A stretch of DNA of 64,000 bases, taken from JAFDCJ01 sp049669725 (GTDB lineage Bacteria > Desulfobacterota > Desulfobacteria > Desulfobacterales > JAFDCJ01). The first letter of the stretch is position 1. Every line of letters begins with the position of its first letter. Location of the stretch: positions 1 to 64,000 of the forward strand of contig JBATKU010000449.1 in assembly GCA_049669725.1 (NCBI GenBank). The letters are read 5' to 3'. Below the pieces are notes generated by a model that saw only the letters and a list, made by a program, of their open reading frames with translations, was not told the DNA's origin and did no database searches. Shown here piece after piece: positions 9,055 to 18,119 of this stretch. The position numbers were made by a program, and so were the translations under genes.

Positions 9055-9983
9055 GAATGACGCCAACTGTCATCATCGTCGGAATACTGGCCCTATTGAT
9101 TGCCATCACATTGACAGTGGTCTATTGGCCTTACGCCACCCGTGATATGACACCTTCCGACATATTTCGACAACGTTCGGCGGTGGAAGAAGCCGGCCGT
9201 AAAATTTACCTGAAAAACGGTTGCGTATACTGTCATAGTCAATCTATTCGTTCAATTGACTGGGGCCACGGTGCAGAGCGCATCGCTCAATCCGGAGATT
9301 ATGTGGCCGATGAACCTGTTGCGTTGGGATCGCAGCGCACCGGTGTTGATTTATCCCAGGAGGGCGGCGAGCACCCGGATGACTGGCACAATGCACATTT
9401 TATCAATCCGCGTTATACCCGGCCTAGTTCTATCATGCCGCCCTTTGAATGGCTGGGCACGGAACGCATTGACACCCTGACCCGGTATATGCAGAGCCTG
9501 GGATTCAAAGATGCCGACCGCCGCATGGAGCGCCAGCGAATCTGGAAAAAGGAATCCATTCAGGCCTATGAGGCCGGACCGGATGCTAACGCCAAATGGC
9601 TGTCAGATATCGTCCCGGAGGGGTGGCGCAAAATCCCTAATCCCTATCCGACCACCAAGGCTGGCCTGCAAAGAGGCCAAAAAATTTATCAGAACTTTTG
9701 TATCGGCTGCCATGGACCCATCGGGGACGGAATGGGTCCGGCCCAGCCCTGGATATACCCGCCACCGCTCAATTTTACCATTTTAAAAGGCCGCGAAATA
9801 TCCGGCGGCATCATTTATTATCAATTAATGAACGGCATCACCGGAACGGCCATGCCGTATTTCAAGCGCGATTTGGAATCCCAGAAGATCTGGGAAGTCG
9901 GCGATTATGTGGCGGTTTACTTTATCAATCAGAGCGATGCCAATACTGAGCCGCGCGGCATAGACGCGGCCTGGGAGCCGTGA
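9051..9983 (+). CDS. ccoO: cbb3 oxidase CcoO fused to a CcoP-like cytochrome c domain
   Basis: A 310-residue protein with an N-terminal membrane anchor and two haem c domains. The first (GCVYCHSQ, distal Met in IMPPFEWL) is a classical CcoO domain. The second (CIGCHG, distal Met in TAMPYF) resembles the haem domains of CcoP. Standard CcoO has one haem and about 200 residues, so this is a CcoO plus C-terminal cytochrome fusion that may stand in for CcoP. It is translationally coupled to ccoN (start within the ccoN stop region). Confidence 0.88.
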   Translation: MRMTPTVIIVGILALLIAITLTVVYWPYATRDMTPSDIFRQRSAVEEAGRKIYLKNGCVYCHSQSIRSIDWGHGAERIAQSGDYVADEPVALGSQRTGVDLSQEGGEHPDDWHNAHFINPRYTRPSSIMPPFEWLGTERIDTLTRYMQSLGFKDADRRMERQRIWKKESIQAYEAGPDANAKWLSDIVPEGWRKIPNPYPTTKAGLQRGQKIYQNFCIGCHGPIGDGMGPAQPWIYPPPLNFTILKGREISGGIIYYQLMNGITGTAMPYFKRDLESQKIWEVGDYVAVYFINQSDANTEPRGIDAAWEP

Positions 9984-10074
9984 CGGGTTTCGGGTTGCGG
10001 GTTTCGCGTTACGCGTTTGAGAGGCTGACTGTTCAGATTGTAACACGCAACGCGTAACCCGGAACGCGTCAGAA
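9984..10074. repeat. Heptamer array H3 with complementary arms
   Basis: Left arm 9984-10018: five units of CGSGTTN (CGGGTTT, CGGGTTG, CGGGTTT, CGCGTTA, CGCGTTT). Spacer of 21 bases. Right arm 10040-10074: GTAACAC, GCAACGC, GTAACCC, GGAACGC, GTCAGAA, which are complements of the left-arm words. The whole can fold as an imperfect hairpin. It begins right after the ccoO stop codon. Confidence 0.75.
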
Positions 10075-10137
10075 TGGCGATCCAATTTCCAATGAGTAGA
10101 TAATTTAGTAAATGCAAACAAGGATCATAATCGTGTA

Positions 10138-10401
10138 ATGTACTACCCCTATTTCATCGCATACATGGTAATCGGGTTTACCATTAGCCTGGTGGTATTT
10201 TTCTGGGCGCTGAACAGCGGACAATTTAAAGACCAGCAACGCGCCCGCTTTATCCCGCTGGAAAGCGAGCGGCCAGTCAAGCCGGCGATTGCTTCGCGGT
10301 TTGCGCGTATCCAAACAATTGCCTTGTTTTCACTGGTCTGTATCTGTCTGGCAACTTCTGTTGCGGTAATAGCTTTTGCCCTGCTGAAGTCGATCCGCTA
10401 A
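10138..10401 (+). CDS. CcoS-like small membrane protein
   Basis: An 87-residue protein with two predicted membrane helices. The segment FFWALNSGQFKDQQRARFIP after helix one matches the CcoS signature (hydrophobic helix, then W-A-x-x-SGQFxD), a cbb3 assembly factor needed for cofactor insertion. The second helix at residues about 60-83 is extra compared with ordinary CcoS. Position between the ccoO fusion and the CcoP-like anchor supports a role in the oxidase. A structural CcoQ-like subunit is the alternative. Confidence 0.6.
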   Translation: MYYPYFIAYMVIGFTISLVVFFWALNSGQFKDQQRARFIPLESERPVKPAIASRFARIQTIALFSLVCICLATSVAVIAFALLKSIR

Positions 10402-10479
10402 AGTCGACGGCGCCGTTTTTAAAAGACATTCGGCAGCTGTAACCCGGGCAGGTTATTATTTCGCAAGAGGACTCAGGTT

Positions 10480-10755
10480 ATGAGATATTTCGAATTATTG
10501 GGCATCCAACATTTTGTCATGTATTTGTTTCCGGCAGTAGCATTTATCGCATTGTTTGTGATCGGACTGGGCTTTTACCACTTTCAACGCAAAGGCTCGG
10601 CCGAACGCGAAACCCGTATCATTGAAGAATACCCCGATGGCATCCAGGGCCGCAACGCCCCCTTTCCGCTGATCGTTTATTTGATCATTGCCGGAACCGT
10701 CATCTGGGTCCTGGCGTATATTATGCTAATCGGTGTTTTAGGAGTAAAAATCTGA
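10480..10755 (+). CDS. CcoP N-terminal-anchor-like membrane protein
   Basis: A 91-residue protein with two helices and no haem motif. The segment YPDGIQGRNAPFPLIVYLI closely resembles the CcoP N-terminus, where YDGI-x-E-x-(D/N)NPLP precedes the transmembrane helix. It looks like the membrane anchor of CcoP without its cytochrome domains, which here are attached to CcoO. Its stop overlaps the next start (TGATG), so the two are coupled. Confidence 0.6.
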   Translation: MRYFELLGIQHFVMYLFPAVAFIALFVIGLGFYHFQRKGSAERETRIIEEYPDGIQGRNAPFPLIVYLIIAGTVIWVLAYIMLIGVLGVKI

Positions 10756-11039
10756 TGGAACAAACCGAGCACAACACCTCCGCTGCCATGACGTGGCTGC
10801 TCATACTGTGTATGGTGGGCTGGGTGATATTTAAAGGTTGGTTGGCGTTTACGGTTATCGGTGATCTTGGCCAGCCCGATTGGGACTATCGGCCGATCAA
10901 AGACGTACCCGGTGAATCGGCCTACGCGATAAGCGATCCATACCATCCACTGCCCTATCCCCAGCATGTGCTGGGAGAGCAGGGCGATGAGAAAAATCGA
11001 TCGCATTTAAAAGCGCTGCCGTTTCAAGGTGTAGAGTAA
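10755..11039 (+). CDS. Single-helix membrane protein of the ACIII/cbb3 locus
   Basis: A 94-residue protein of unknown family, with one helix at residues about 11-33 and a polar C-terminal tail rich in Tyr and Pro. No cofactor motif is present. It is coupled by overlap to the CcoP-like anchor upstream and abuts the cytochrome gene downstream (stop and start adjacent), so it probably is a structural part of the oxidase or of the ACIII-oxidase supercomplex. Function not recognised. Confidence 0.6.
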   Translation: MEQTEHNTSAAMTWLLILCMVGWVIFKGWLAFTVIGDLGQPDWDYRPIKDVPGESAYAISDPYHPLPYPQHVLGEQGDEKNRSHLKALPFQGVE

Positions 11040-11555
11040 ATGAAAAAAATTATCGGCTTATTGATCGTTATCGGCATCATTGTTTATGCGGGCTATGAAG
11101 CCTTAATGTATTATGACAACAACTTCCGGTATGGCCGCATGCGGGAAACACCGGCGGTTCGCCCCTATGAAGAGCCCCTTCTGGTGATGGAAGCAGGTCT
11201 GGTTCCCGTCAACGGCGGCGAGGCCGTTTACCGGACAACTGCCGGCATCGATTTGATGTCTCCCCTAAAAATAGAAGATCCGTCCGTTATCGACAGAGGG
11301 AAAGCCGTTTATCTGGCATTTTGTGCCCAATGCCATGGATACAACTATGACGGCAGCGGTACCGTCGGTCAAAGTTTCAAGCCGCTGCCCACCGATTTGC
11401 GCAGTGCCAAAGTTCAGTCCACAGTTGAGGGCGAACTCTTTAAGACCATCAGCTATGGCATCCCCGGCGGCCGTCAACCGGCCCTGGAAACGACGATAGC
11501 CATCGACGACCGTTGGCATGTTGTCACCTTCGTCAAGTCCCTGGGTCTCCGGTAA
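11040..11555 (+). CDS. actE: ActE-like membrane-anchored monohaem cytochrome c
   Basis: A 171-residue protein with an N-terminal helix (residues about 4-20) and one haem site, CAQCHG. The region before it (IDLMSPLKIEDPSVIDRGKA) resembles ActE, the monohaem electron carrier of ACIII that hands electrons to the oxidase. No methionine follows the haem site, although this family normally uses a distal Met (here the equivalent loop is GIPGGRQPALE). In most ACIII operons actE lies between actD and actF; here it closes the oxidase cluster. A CcoP-type soluble domain is an alternative. Confidence 0.7.
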   Translation: MKKIIGLLIVIGIIVYAGYEALMYYDNNFRYGRMRETPAVRPYEEPLLVMEAGLVPVNGGEAVYRTTAGIDLMSPLKIEDPSVIDRGKAVYLAFCAQCHGYNYDGSGTVGQSFKPLPTDLRSAKVQSTVEGELFKTISYGIPGGRQPALETTIAIDDRWHVVTFVKSLGLR

Positions 11556-11560
11556 GTTTA

Positions 11561-11658
11561 ATCCGCCGGAGGCGGACGAGGGGTGAATTCCCCGCCCCTT
11601 GGGGCGATAAAAATATTCCGGTTGATACCCCGTTGCTTGCGGCGGGGTAGTTCATTCA
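11561..11658 (+). repeat. Dispersed repeat copy A with hairpin
   Basis: This stretch has nested inverted repeats, including TACCCCG (11626-11632) with CGGGGTA (11643-11649), and CCCCGCCCC with GGGGCG just before. The bases from TTGGGGCG through TTGATACCCCGTTGCTTG recur, diverged, on the minus strand at 55199-55278. The copy lies between actE and ccoI and has no T-tract, so it is a REP-like element more than a terminator. Confidence 0.5.
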
Positions 11659-11774
11659 GGGCTCGCTTTGGTAGAAAATCCAAAAAAATATAGCTTATAC
11701 CGGTTCAGCAACTGAGACTTGAAATAACAAATCCCAAATACCAGAGCAATAATACTGAGATATTCCAATTCTCC

Positions 11775-14294
11775 ATGAGCGATTTTTCCACCACAACCTG
11801 TGACCTGTGTGGTCTTTCATTGCGCCATGGAAACATTACAGCCAAGATTTCCGGAAAGGAATACGCTTTCTGCTGCGCGGGATGCCGTCAGGTTTTTAGC
11901 ATCCTGTTCGAAGCAGCCGATTCGAGGGGCCCGGAATCATTCAAAGAAACTGAGTTGTTCAAAAAATGTCAGGAAAACGGAATCATTCCTAAATCTGAGA
12001 CCGATTTAGTCTCAAAGCCGACCATCGCGAACAAAACATCTCCGGACGGCGCAATCCAATTGGAGGTGGAAAACGCGGACTTCGGATCTACTGGCAACCG
12101 GGATATACTGAAGCTAAACCTGAAGGTCGGAAATATGTGGTGTCCGGCCTGTGCCTGGTTGATTGACGAGACACTGAAACAAACTGCCGGCATCATTGAT
12201 TCATCCTGCAATTTTTCCACTGACAGGCTGCAGGTAAATTACAGTCCGATTCAAACATCCCCCCCTGATATTATCAAAGCAGTCGGCAAATTGGGGTATC
12301 GCGCCGCCGAACCCGATGAATCCAAAGTCGTGCTGGAAAGTCGCAAAGCGTTTATCCGGTTTGCCATATCTGCTTTTCTGACAATGAACATCATGATGCT
12401 GTCCTACGCCCTTTATACGGGGTTTTTCACCGAACTGTCCCGGGACACCATCTACAAACTCTCCTGGCCGGCTTTCATTATGGCCACCTGCGTGCTGGCC
12501 TATGGCGGTTTTGAATTGTTCAAAAAGGCCTGGGCCGGAATCCTCAATTTTGCTTTCAGCATGGAAACGTTAATTATAATGGGCGCATTGAGTGCCTATA
12601 TTTACAGCACGGTGAACCTGTTTGTCGGCCAAATCCATCTATATTATGACACCACGGCCATGTTGATCACCCTTGTTCTGCTGGGCAAAACCCTTGAAGG
12701 CCGCGCCAAAAATCGGGTTTTAGAAGGTTTGGAGAATTTCCTATCATTAAAGCCCACCAAAGTCAGGATTTGCACCGATCAATTCCCCGAGGGTCGTTTT
12801 GTTGCAACAGGACAACTGGCATCCGGGGACATTATCCGGGTCGCGGAAAATGAGATTGTTGCCGCCGACGGAAGAATTACCGCCGGAGCCGGATCGGTGG
12901 ATGAATCCTCTTTGACCGGCGAACCGCTGCCGGTCAGCAAAACGCCGGGAGACCTCCTGCGAAGCGGCACCCGGGTTATTAAAGGATCCTTGTGGTTTAA
13001 AGCCGAGAAAATCGGGGATGATTCCACCCTGGGCCAGATGATGAATATCATTGAAAAAACCCTGCTGACAAAAACGCCGCTGGAGGGCAGGACGGATGTT
13101 ATTTTGCAGTGGTTTGTCCCGGCCATCATTGCACTGGCAGCCGGCACGGCGCTGGTGTGCCTGTTCAATGGTCTTTCAACCGGGGAGGCCATGCTCAGGG
13201 CCGTAACGGTCATGGTGATTTCCTGCCCCTGCGCGTTAGGGATTGCCATACCACTGGCCCGGGTGGCCGGCATCACCATTGCCGGTAGAAAAGGAATTCT
13301 TGTGCGGGACTTTTCAGCTTTTGAAAGGGCCGATAAGGTCGATGCCTTCGTGTTCGACAAAACCGGCACCATCACAGAGGGTAAATGGAATTTAAAAGAG
13401 GTTATCCCCATATCCCGGATAACCCGGAACCAGGCCCTGGCCCTGGCCGCCGGCCTGGAAAAAGAATCGGATCATTTCATCGGGCTGGAGATCCTGAGAT
13501 ATGGCAACCAGAACAAAATTCAACCCGAACCGGTTGCAAACATCCGTATTGATGAAAAAGGGTTGAGGGGTGAATTCTTAAGCGATGATGTCAAAATCGG
13601 CTCGGCGGAATATCTCGCACAGGAACTGGAAAAAGTTGAATCCGGATCCTTAAAAACCGCTCTAAACGTGCAGTCGCAGAATTCTTGCGTATTTTTAGGC
13701 ATAGCAGGACAACTGGCGGCCGTTTTTATATTCGGGGATCGTTTGCGCCCAGACGCGCAGTCGACCATTGAGGGATTGCGACGCCGGGGATACCACCTTT
13801 CCCTGGTATCCGGAGACGGCGACCGCACCACTAAAACCATAGGAGAAGAAGTCGGTATCCGGCAAGCCTGGGGCGGCAAATTTCCTCAAGACAAGGCCAA
13901 TTACATTGCCGAACTTCAAAAACAAGGCCATCAAGTGGCCATGGTGGGCGATGGCATCAACGATGCTCCGGCCCTCGTGCAGGCAGATCTTTCCATGGCG
14001 ATTCATTCCGGCGGCCAGTTGAGCAAAGAGGCGGCCGACATCACCCTCATGCGCGCAGAGCCTCAACAAATTATGGATTTTTTAAACTTTGCCAGGCAGG
14101 TGAATAAAAAAATATCGCAGAATCTTGGATTTACGTTTCTTTATAATGCCGTCAGCATCCCCATTGCCATGAGCGGACTGCTCAATCCCCTGGTGGCGGT
14201 ATCCGCCATGCTGATGAGCAGTTTGAGCGTGACCGGCAATACGCTGATGCTGGTGCGCAAAAGCGCATCGCCTAGAGCTCATCGCTCAAAGTAA
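11775..14294 (+). CDS. ccoI: Copper-translocating P1B-type ATPase, CcoI family
   Basis: An 839-residue heavy-metal ATPase that pumps copper across the membrane for CuB insertion into cbb3 oxidase. It starts with a cysteine-rich metal-binding region (CDLCG, CCAGC; residues about 9-40), then an HMA domain with WCPAC at about residue 118. The membrane domain carries the CPC motif (SCPCALG, about 482), the phosphorylation motif DKTGT (about 527), and the hinge GDGINDAP (about 724). The N-terminal zinc-ribbon-like region and the cbb3 neighbours point to CcoI/FixI and away from detoxifying CopA. Confidence 0.9.
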   Translation: MSDFSTTTCDLCGLSLRHGNITAKISGKEYAFCCAGCRQVFSILFEAADSRGPESFKETELFKKCQENGIIPKSETDLVSKPTIANKTSPDGAIQLEVENADFGSTGNRDILKLNLKVGNMWCPACAWLIDETLKQTAGIIDSSCNFSTDRLQVNYSPIQTSPPDIIKAVGKLGYRAAEPDESKVVLESRKAFIRFAISAFLTMNIMMLSYALYTGFFTELSRDTIYKLSWPAFIMATCVLAYGGFELFKKAWAGILNFAFSMETLIIMGALSAYIYSTVNLFVGQIHLYYDTTAMLITLVLLGKTLEGRAKNRVLEGLENFLSLKPTKVRICTDQFPEGRFVATGQLASGDIIRVAENEIVAADGRITAGAGSVDESSLTGEPLPVSKTPGDLLRSGTRVIKGSLWFKAEKIGDDSTLGQMMNIIEKTLLTKTPLEGRTDVILQWFVPAIIALAAGTALVCLFNGLSTGEAMLRAVTVMVISCPCALGIAIPLARVAGITIAGRKGILVRDFSAFERADKVDAFVFDKTGTITEGKWNLKEVIPISRITRNQALALAAGLEKESDHFIGLEILRYGNQNKIQPEPVANIRIDEKGLRGEFLSDDVKIGSAEYLAQELEKVESGSLKTALNVQSQNSCVFLGIAGQLAAVFIFGDRLRPDAQSTIEGLRRRGYHLSLVSGDGDRTTKTIGEEVGIRQAWGGKFPQDKANYIAELQKQGHQVAMVGDGINDAPALVQADLSMAIHSGGQLSKEAADITLMRAEPQQIMDFLNFARQVNKKISQNLGFTFLYNAVSIPIAMSGLLNPLVAVSAMLMSSLSVTGNTLMLVRKSASPRAHRSK

Positions 14295-14324
14295 AAAGGA
14301 TTTAGATCCATTTTTAGGGAAAAA

Positions 14325-14747
14325 TTAGACTCCCTGATTAACTGCCACAAGAAGGCCGTTCTTTCGACGGTGAAACGTCTTCACTAATCTCTTGGCAAAT
14401 TCTACGTTTTCATCATGAGTTCCTTCAAAACTGATTCCGATTTCAAACATACCGTATTCATTTTCTCTTGAATATCTAACTTGCCCTTTAACTTCTACTA
14501 ATCTATTCTGGGTATCAGTGGACATTAAGGATATCCGTTCGGATTTTACCATGATCGCAGATTCAATCAGAATACCGCCTTGACTGATATTCAGTGCCTT
14601 GGCCATGCTATGATTCACAAGGCTGCCGTCTTCATCATATACATTAAACGAAATCAGGTTACTGATTGGAACCCGCGGATGTTTTCTTTGATCTTTGGTC
14701 GGCATACTATATATTTCGTCCAATTTGTTGGAAACTTTAGAGGACAC
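14325..14747 (-). CDS. PilZ-domain protein
   Basis: A soluble protein of about 140 residues with a PilZ domain, which binds cyclic di-GMP. Visible motifs are RKHPR (the RxxxR part) and NISQGGI (the D/NxSxxG part), followed by beta-strand-like sequence to the C-terminus. I chose GTG at 14747 because AGGACAGA lies just before it and the overlap with the upstream gene is then only 11 bases; an ATG at 14780 would give 151 residues. It probably shares an operon with the metallophosphoesterase upstream. Its target is unknown. Confidence 0.75.
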   Translation of the reverse strand: MSSKVSNKLDEIYSMPTKDQRKHPRVPISNLISFNVYDEDGSLVNHSMAKALNISQGGILIESAIMVKSERISLMSTDTQNRLVEVKGQVRYSRENEYGMFEIGISFEGTHDENVEFAKRLVKTFHRRKNGLLVAVNQGV

Positions 14748-15501
14748 TCTGTCCTGCTTCTGCAGAACTGCGGGAAACATCCTTATTGGGCGTTGTGTTT
14801 TTCAGATGATTCGATACGATAGCTTCCCGGCGAGGATTCAGAAGGGATTGATCCATTCGGTCTAAAATCATGTTGTCCGGCGTAATGTGAAGGTAAAAAA
14901 CAGGATACTCAGTCCAGGCCCCGGTGTTAATATACCTGACACCGTTGACAACCAGGTCCTCTGCGAAGTGAGTGTGGCCGCAGGCGACGGCTTGATAGCC
15001 GTTTTCCACAGCAAAGTTAACAGCGTTTAACATTATATTGTTTCGCAGCACCCTGTAAAAGGCTTTCCATTTTTTGGCATATTCGGCCACGTGCACCGGT
15101 CTGGCCCCCAGTTTGACCCTTATCTCGTGCATCAGCCTGAACGCTTTTATGAATAACCGGCTGCGGGGCATGATGGTATCGAAATCGTCTCCGTGGGTAA
15201 TTAAAAGTCGATTATCAAAGGTGTAACGCCGTCGAAATTCAATCTTACCTAAATTCGTCGGCATATAGCCATTTTCATGATTGCCCCGCAACCAGACGAC
15301 CTTCTGTGTGTAGGAAATTTGTTTAATCCGATCAAGAATTCCCTGATGCGACGGGTCCAATTTCAAATATGGCCGATCGATGACATCGCCGTTCAGAATC
15401 AATTCATGTTCTTCAGGGAATTTTTCAAGAAAACCCTCGAAGGCGTCGGCGTGAAAATATGGAGAGCCCATATGCAGATCACTGACAACAATCGCGTTCA
15501 T
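14737..15501 (-). CDS. LpxH-like metallophosphoesterase
   Basis: A calcineurin-type phosphoesterase of about 254 residues. The metal-binding motifs are complete: SDLHMG near the N-terminus, NGDVIDR, RGNHE, and the terminal GHTH. The sequence is closest in style to UDP-2,3-diacylglucosamine hydrolase LpxH/LpxG relatives and to general YbbF-like phosphatases; a role in lipid A synthesis is possible but not shown. The ATG at 15501 is preceded by GGAG at the proper distance, so the longer frame to 15525 is less likely. It overlaps the PilZ gene downstream. Confidence 0.75.
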   Translation of the reverse strand: MNAIVVSDLHMGSPYFHADAFEGFLEKFPEEHELILNGDVIDRPYLKLDPSHQGILDRIKQISYTQKVVWLRGNHENGYMPTNLGKIEFRRRYTFDNRLLITHGDDFDTIMPRSRLFIKAFRLMHEIRVKLGARPVHVAEYAKKWKAFYRVLRNNIMLNAVNFAVENGYQAVACGHTHFAEDLVVNGVRYINTGAWTEYPVFYLHITPDNMILDRMDQSLLNPRREAIVSNHLKNTTPNKDVSRSSAEAGQSVL

Positions 15502-15773
15502 TTTTCTCCAATCTATTGGGATCAAATAATTGAATTCTCAATCGGGATATCGGTCCTTTTTTACAAAACCTTAATTATTCAAGTTGTAAAACGGTGGGAA
15601 ACTATAACACGAAAAGAGGCCGTGGTCAGAAAGGGGTTAGCTAAAAATTTACTGCTATCCTCAATATTGATATGTTATGACTCCAGTCGCCTCATGGATG
15701 ATGATGAAGAGACGACTGTCCGCTCAAATAAGCCAAAGGACGGCATTTACCTGAAGGGATCCATTCTTTCGGT

Positions 15774-17201
15774 TCACTCCGCGGCTATCGGGATGGCATA
15801 AGGTCCTTCTTCGATATAGGCGATGGTCGGTTTCTTGCCGTTAAATCTCGGGTGATTGACGGCATAAATAATCGAATTCTGAAGCATGGCAGCGGCCTTT
15901 TCACCGTCGGTGGCAAACTTTGCATCAGATTTTATAAAATTGTAGCCGTTTGGACCGGGGATGATATCAAAGTTTTCCTCCGGAATTTGAGGGCTGCAAT
16001 AAATCAATCCATCCATGCCCACCTTACGATAGGGCTTGCCCCACATTTCAGGTTCCCACTGATCCTTGGTAAATTTCCAGTCCGGATGCTGCAATATGCT
16101 GTTATAGCCGTCAGGGCCCAGTATTTTGAACATATGAAGAAAGGTCTTATATTCCTGGGACCCAATGGGCTCCATATCCACGTTGTCTGCCAGCATGACG
16201 ATCAGTCCATCGTCTCTGACGGCCGGCATGGCATTAACGGCCGCCTTGACGGCCTGATAATGGTTGCGGCCGACATATCCGGCATGGGTGATGACGATAT
16301 CATAGGGCTGCTCTATGGGAATCATCACCGATTTTTTCATGGCCTCAAATGCGGCCATATGAGCCTCTTCAAGACCACCCGCAAAAACCCCCGTCATGCA
16401 CAGGCGCTTGTCCAGGGTAACGTTGACAAGAAAATCTATTCCAACGGTTTGTGCAACCTCTAATGCCTCTTCATGGCATGGATTTCCATCCAAGATCAAA
16501 TTGGTGGCTTTGGGGTCTTCGAGGACCTCAACACTGTGAAAAAACTCGATGGTCTTGGTGTTCACCAACGCCGGGCATACCGCCTTTCTTCCCCCGGACA
16601 CACCGGCCATAAAATGACTTTCCACAAGTCCCGTAATGATCTTGACATCGGATTCATAGAAGATTTTGTTCAGGTAAACATCGGTCCCTCTTTTGGTACG
16701 GGCGGCCCGGACCATGGCGGCGTCATCTTCGCAATCGTGATCCACGATGCGGTAGTTATTCACAACCTCCGGGCCGTACATGTATATTCGTTCTTCCAGG
16801 GTACTGGGGCGATGCATTCCATTGCCGATGACCAGGACAATATTTTCTCTTTTAACCCCGGCCGCTTCAATGAGCCCTAACAGGGGCAGCAATAACCCGT
16901 TCTCCCCCTTGTAAGGGGCCGGTCGGGTAATGTCGGATACCGTGATGCAAACCGTTAAATCATCCACCGGTTTATCTTTGGTATGAATGATTTGGGATAT
17001 GGTCGCCGAGCCAATCGGTTGATTCAACGCGTTCGCAATCGAAGCTCCCGAATCCACCAGACAGGGCATCGATGGCATGCTCAACGTCACACAGTCATCA
17101 GGAACCTTGATGTCCAGAAAATCATCTCCAAAATCCACTTTGATCTGTTTCCAGTCCTGGATATTCGCTGCCGCCAGAATATCGGCCATTTCCTTTTCCA
17201 T
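15774..17201 (-). CDS. LarA-family (DUF2088) nickel-pincer racemase-like protein
   Basis: A 475-residue member of the LarA family, whose founding enzyme racemises lactate with a nickel-pincer cofactor bound to a lysine. Hallmarks seen are DHDCEDD (metal/substrate histidine region) and HFMAGVSGGRKAVCPAL, which includes the cofactor-bearing lysine. It is about 50 residues longer than LarA of lactobacilli, and no LarB, LarC or LarE cofactor genes are nearby. Many family members act on other 2-hydroxy acids, so the substrate is open. Confidence 0.78.
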   Translation of the reverse strand: MEKEMADILAAANIQDWKQIKVDFGDDFLDIKVPDDCVTLSMPSMPCLVDSGASIANALNQPIGSATISQIIHTKDKPVDDLTVCITVSDITRPAPYKGENGLLLPLLGLIEAAGVKRENIVLVIGNGMHRPSTLEERIYMYGPEVVNNYRIVDHDCEDDAAMVRAARTKRGTDVYLNKIFYESDVKIITGLVESHFMAGVSGGRKAVCPALVNTKTIEFFHSVEVLEDPKATNLILDGNPCHEEALEVAQTVGIDFLVNVTLDKRLCMTGVFAGGLEEAHMAAFEAMKKSVMIPIEQPYDIVITHAGYVGRNHYQAVKAAVNAMPAVRDDGLIVMLADNVDMEPIGSQEYKTFLHMFKILGPDGYNSILQHPDWKFTKDQWEPEMWGKPYRKVGMDGLIYCSPQIPEENFDIIPGPNGYNFIKSDAKFATDGEKAAAMLQNSIIYAVNHPRFNGKKPTIAYIEEGPYAIPIAAE

Positions 17202-17251
17202 GGTCGTCCTCGCAGTTGACCTAGTTGAGTGAAAAAAAAGCTCAATTAGGT

Positions 17252-17279
17252 GTTAATCGTTATCGGTTATTCGTTGTTA
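17252..17279. repeat. Heptamer array H4, four units
   Basis: Four units in register: GTTAATC, GTTATCG, GTTATTC, GTTGTTA, upstream of the LarA-family gene on its 5' side. The word is the same as in array H15 at 53934-53968. No clear complementary arm was seen here. Confidence 0.55.
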
Positions 17280-17381
17280 TAAATAGTCGATTTTCTGCCC
17301 GATTGCAATACCAGCAAATGATATACCAATTTTCCGCATTCCCTGCCCGCCACCTTGTCCGCAATTAAAAATCCCAATCGT

Positions 17382-18119
17382 CTAATCCGGCACCGGTGCA
17401 GGATTGGGCACCTCAATTCGGCGCGGGTCATCTATGTCGAGGCAATTATGAAAATGATCAACCTGATACATTATTCGATTGAGTCTGTCATCTAGCTGCC
17501 GGCGATATTCTTCGCACGCTTCCCGGGAAGCATCTGGTGGTACATGAAGATAGTCATTGTCAAAAAGGGCCACAATGCGTGCGAAGGGCTTGGGAATAAG
17601 GGTGCGATCCCAGCTTTTCAGCTTCCAGCATCGATCCGCACTCCATATTACCGGGATAATCGGTATTCCGGTTCGTTTGGCCAGATAGATGATTCCCAAC
17701 TTGGAAACAAATCGCGGCCCCCGGGGCGCGTCGGCCACCAACCCGCCTTTATATCCTTTGTTAATGTACCCTTCCATTTTCCGAAAAGCCTGTTGCCCGC
17801 CACGCGACGAGGACCCCCGGGCGGTTACCCATCCGAACCGCTTGGCCGCCTGAGCCGCCAGTTCGCCGTCTTCACTGGCGCTGGCAATGGTCACGGCATT
17901 CTGGTTGCGATACCAGTAAACAAAAAAAAATAATCCCCGGTGCCAGCTGGCATAGAGAAGCCCTTTCCCCGGGTTAGCCATTAAATATTGGGTTTCAATT
18001 TCACGGCCGAACTCGGTGACCCGGCAGGTACTTAACCAAAGGGTAGCCAACACCCTGGCTGCCCAGCCGAAGATATAAAACCCCGTGCGCTTCCAGATGC
18101 TTATCTTTCTTGTTTTCAT
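17382..18119 (-). CDS. DUF374 lysophospholipid-acyltransferase-like protein
   Basis: A 245-residue protein of the DUF374 group within the LPLAT acyltransferase superfamily. It has an N-terminal hydrophobic segment, an active-site-like ASWHRGLFF (His without the canonical HX4D aspartate, usual for this group), and the GSSSRGG and VADAPRGPRF stretches typical of DUF374. It probably transfers an acyl chain onto a lipid A or phospholipid precursor at the inner membrane. It stands alone between two intergenic regions. The exact substrate is not known. Confidence 0.75.
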   Translation of the reverse strand: MKTRKISIWKRTGFYIFGWAARVLATLWLSTCRVTEFGREIETQYLMANPGKGLLYASWHRGLFFFVYWYRNQNAVTIASASEDGELAAQAAKRFGWVTARGSSSRGGQQAFRKMEGYINKGYKGGLVADAPRGPRFVSKLGIIYLAKRTGIPIIPVIWSADRCWKLKSWDRTLIPKPFARIVALFDNDYLHVPPDASREACEEYRRQLDDRLNRIMYQVDHFHNCLDIDDPRRIEVPNPAPVPD

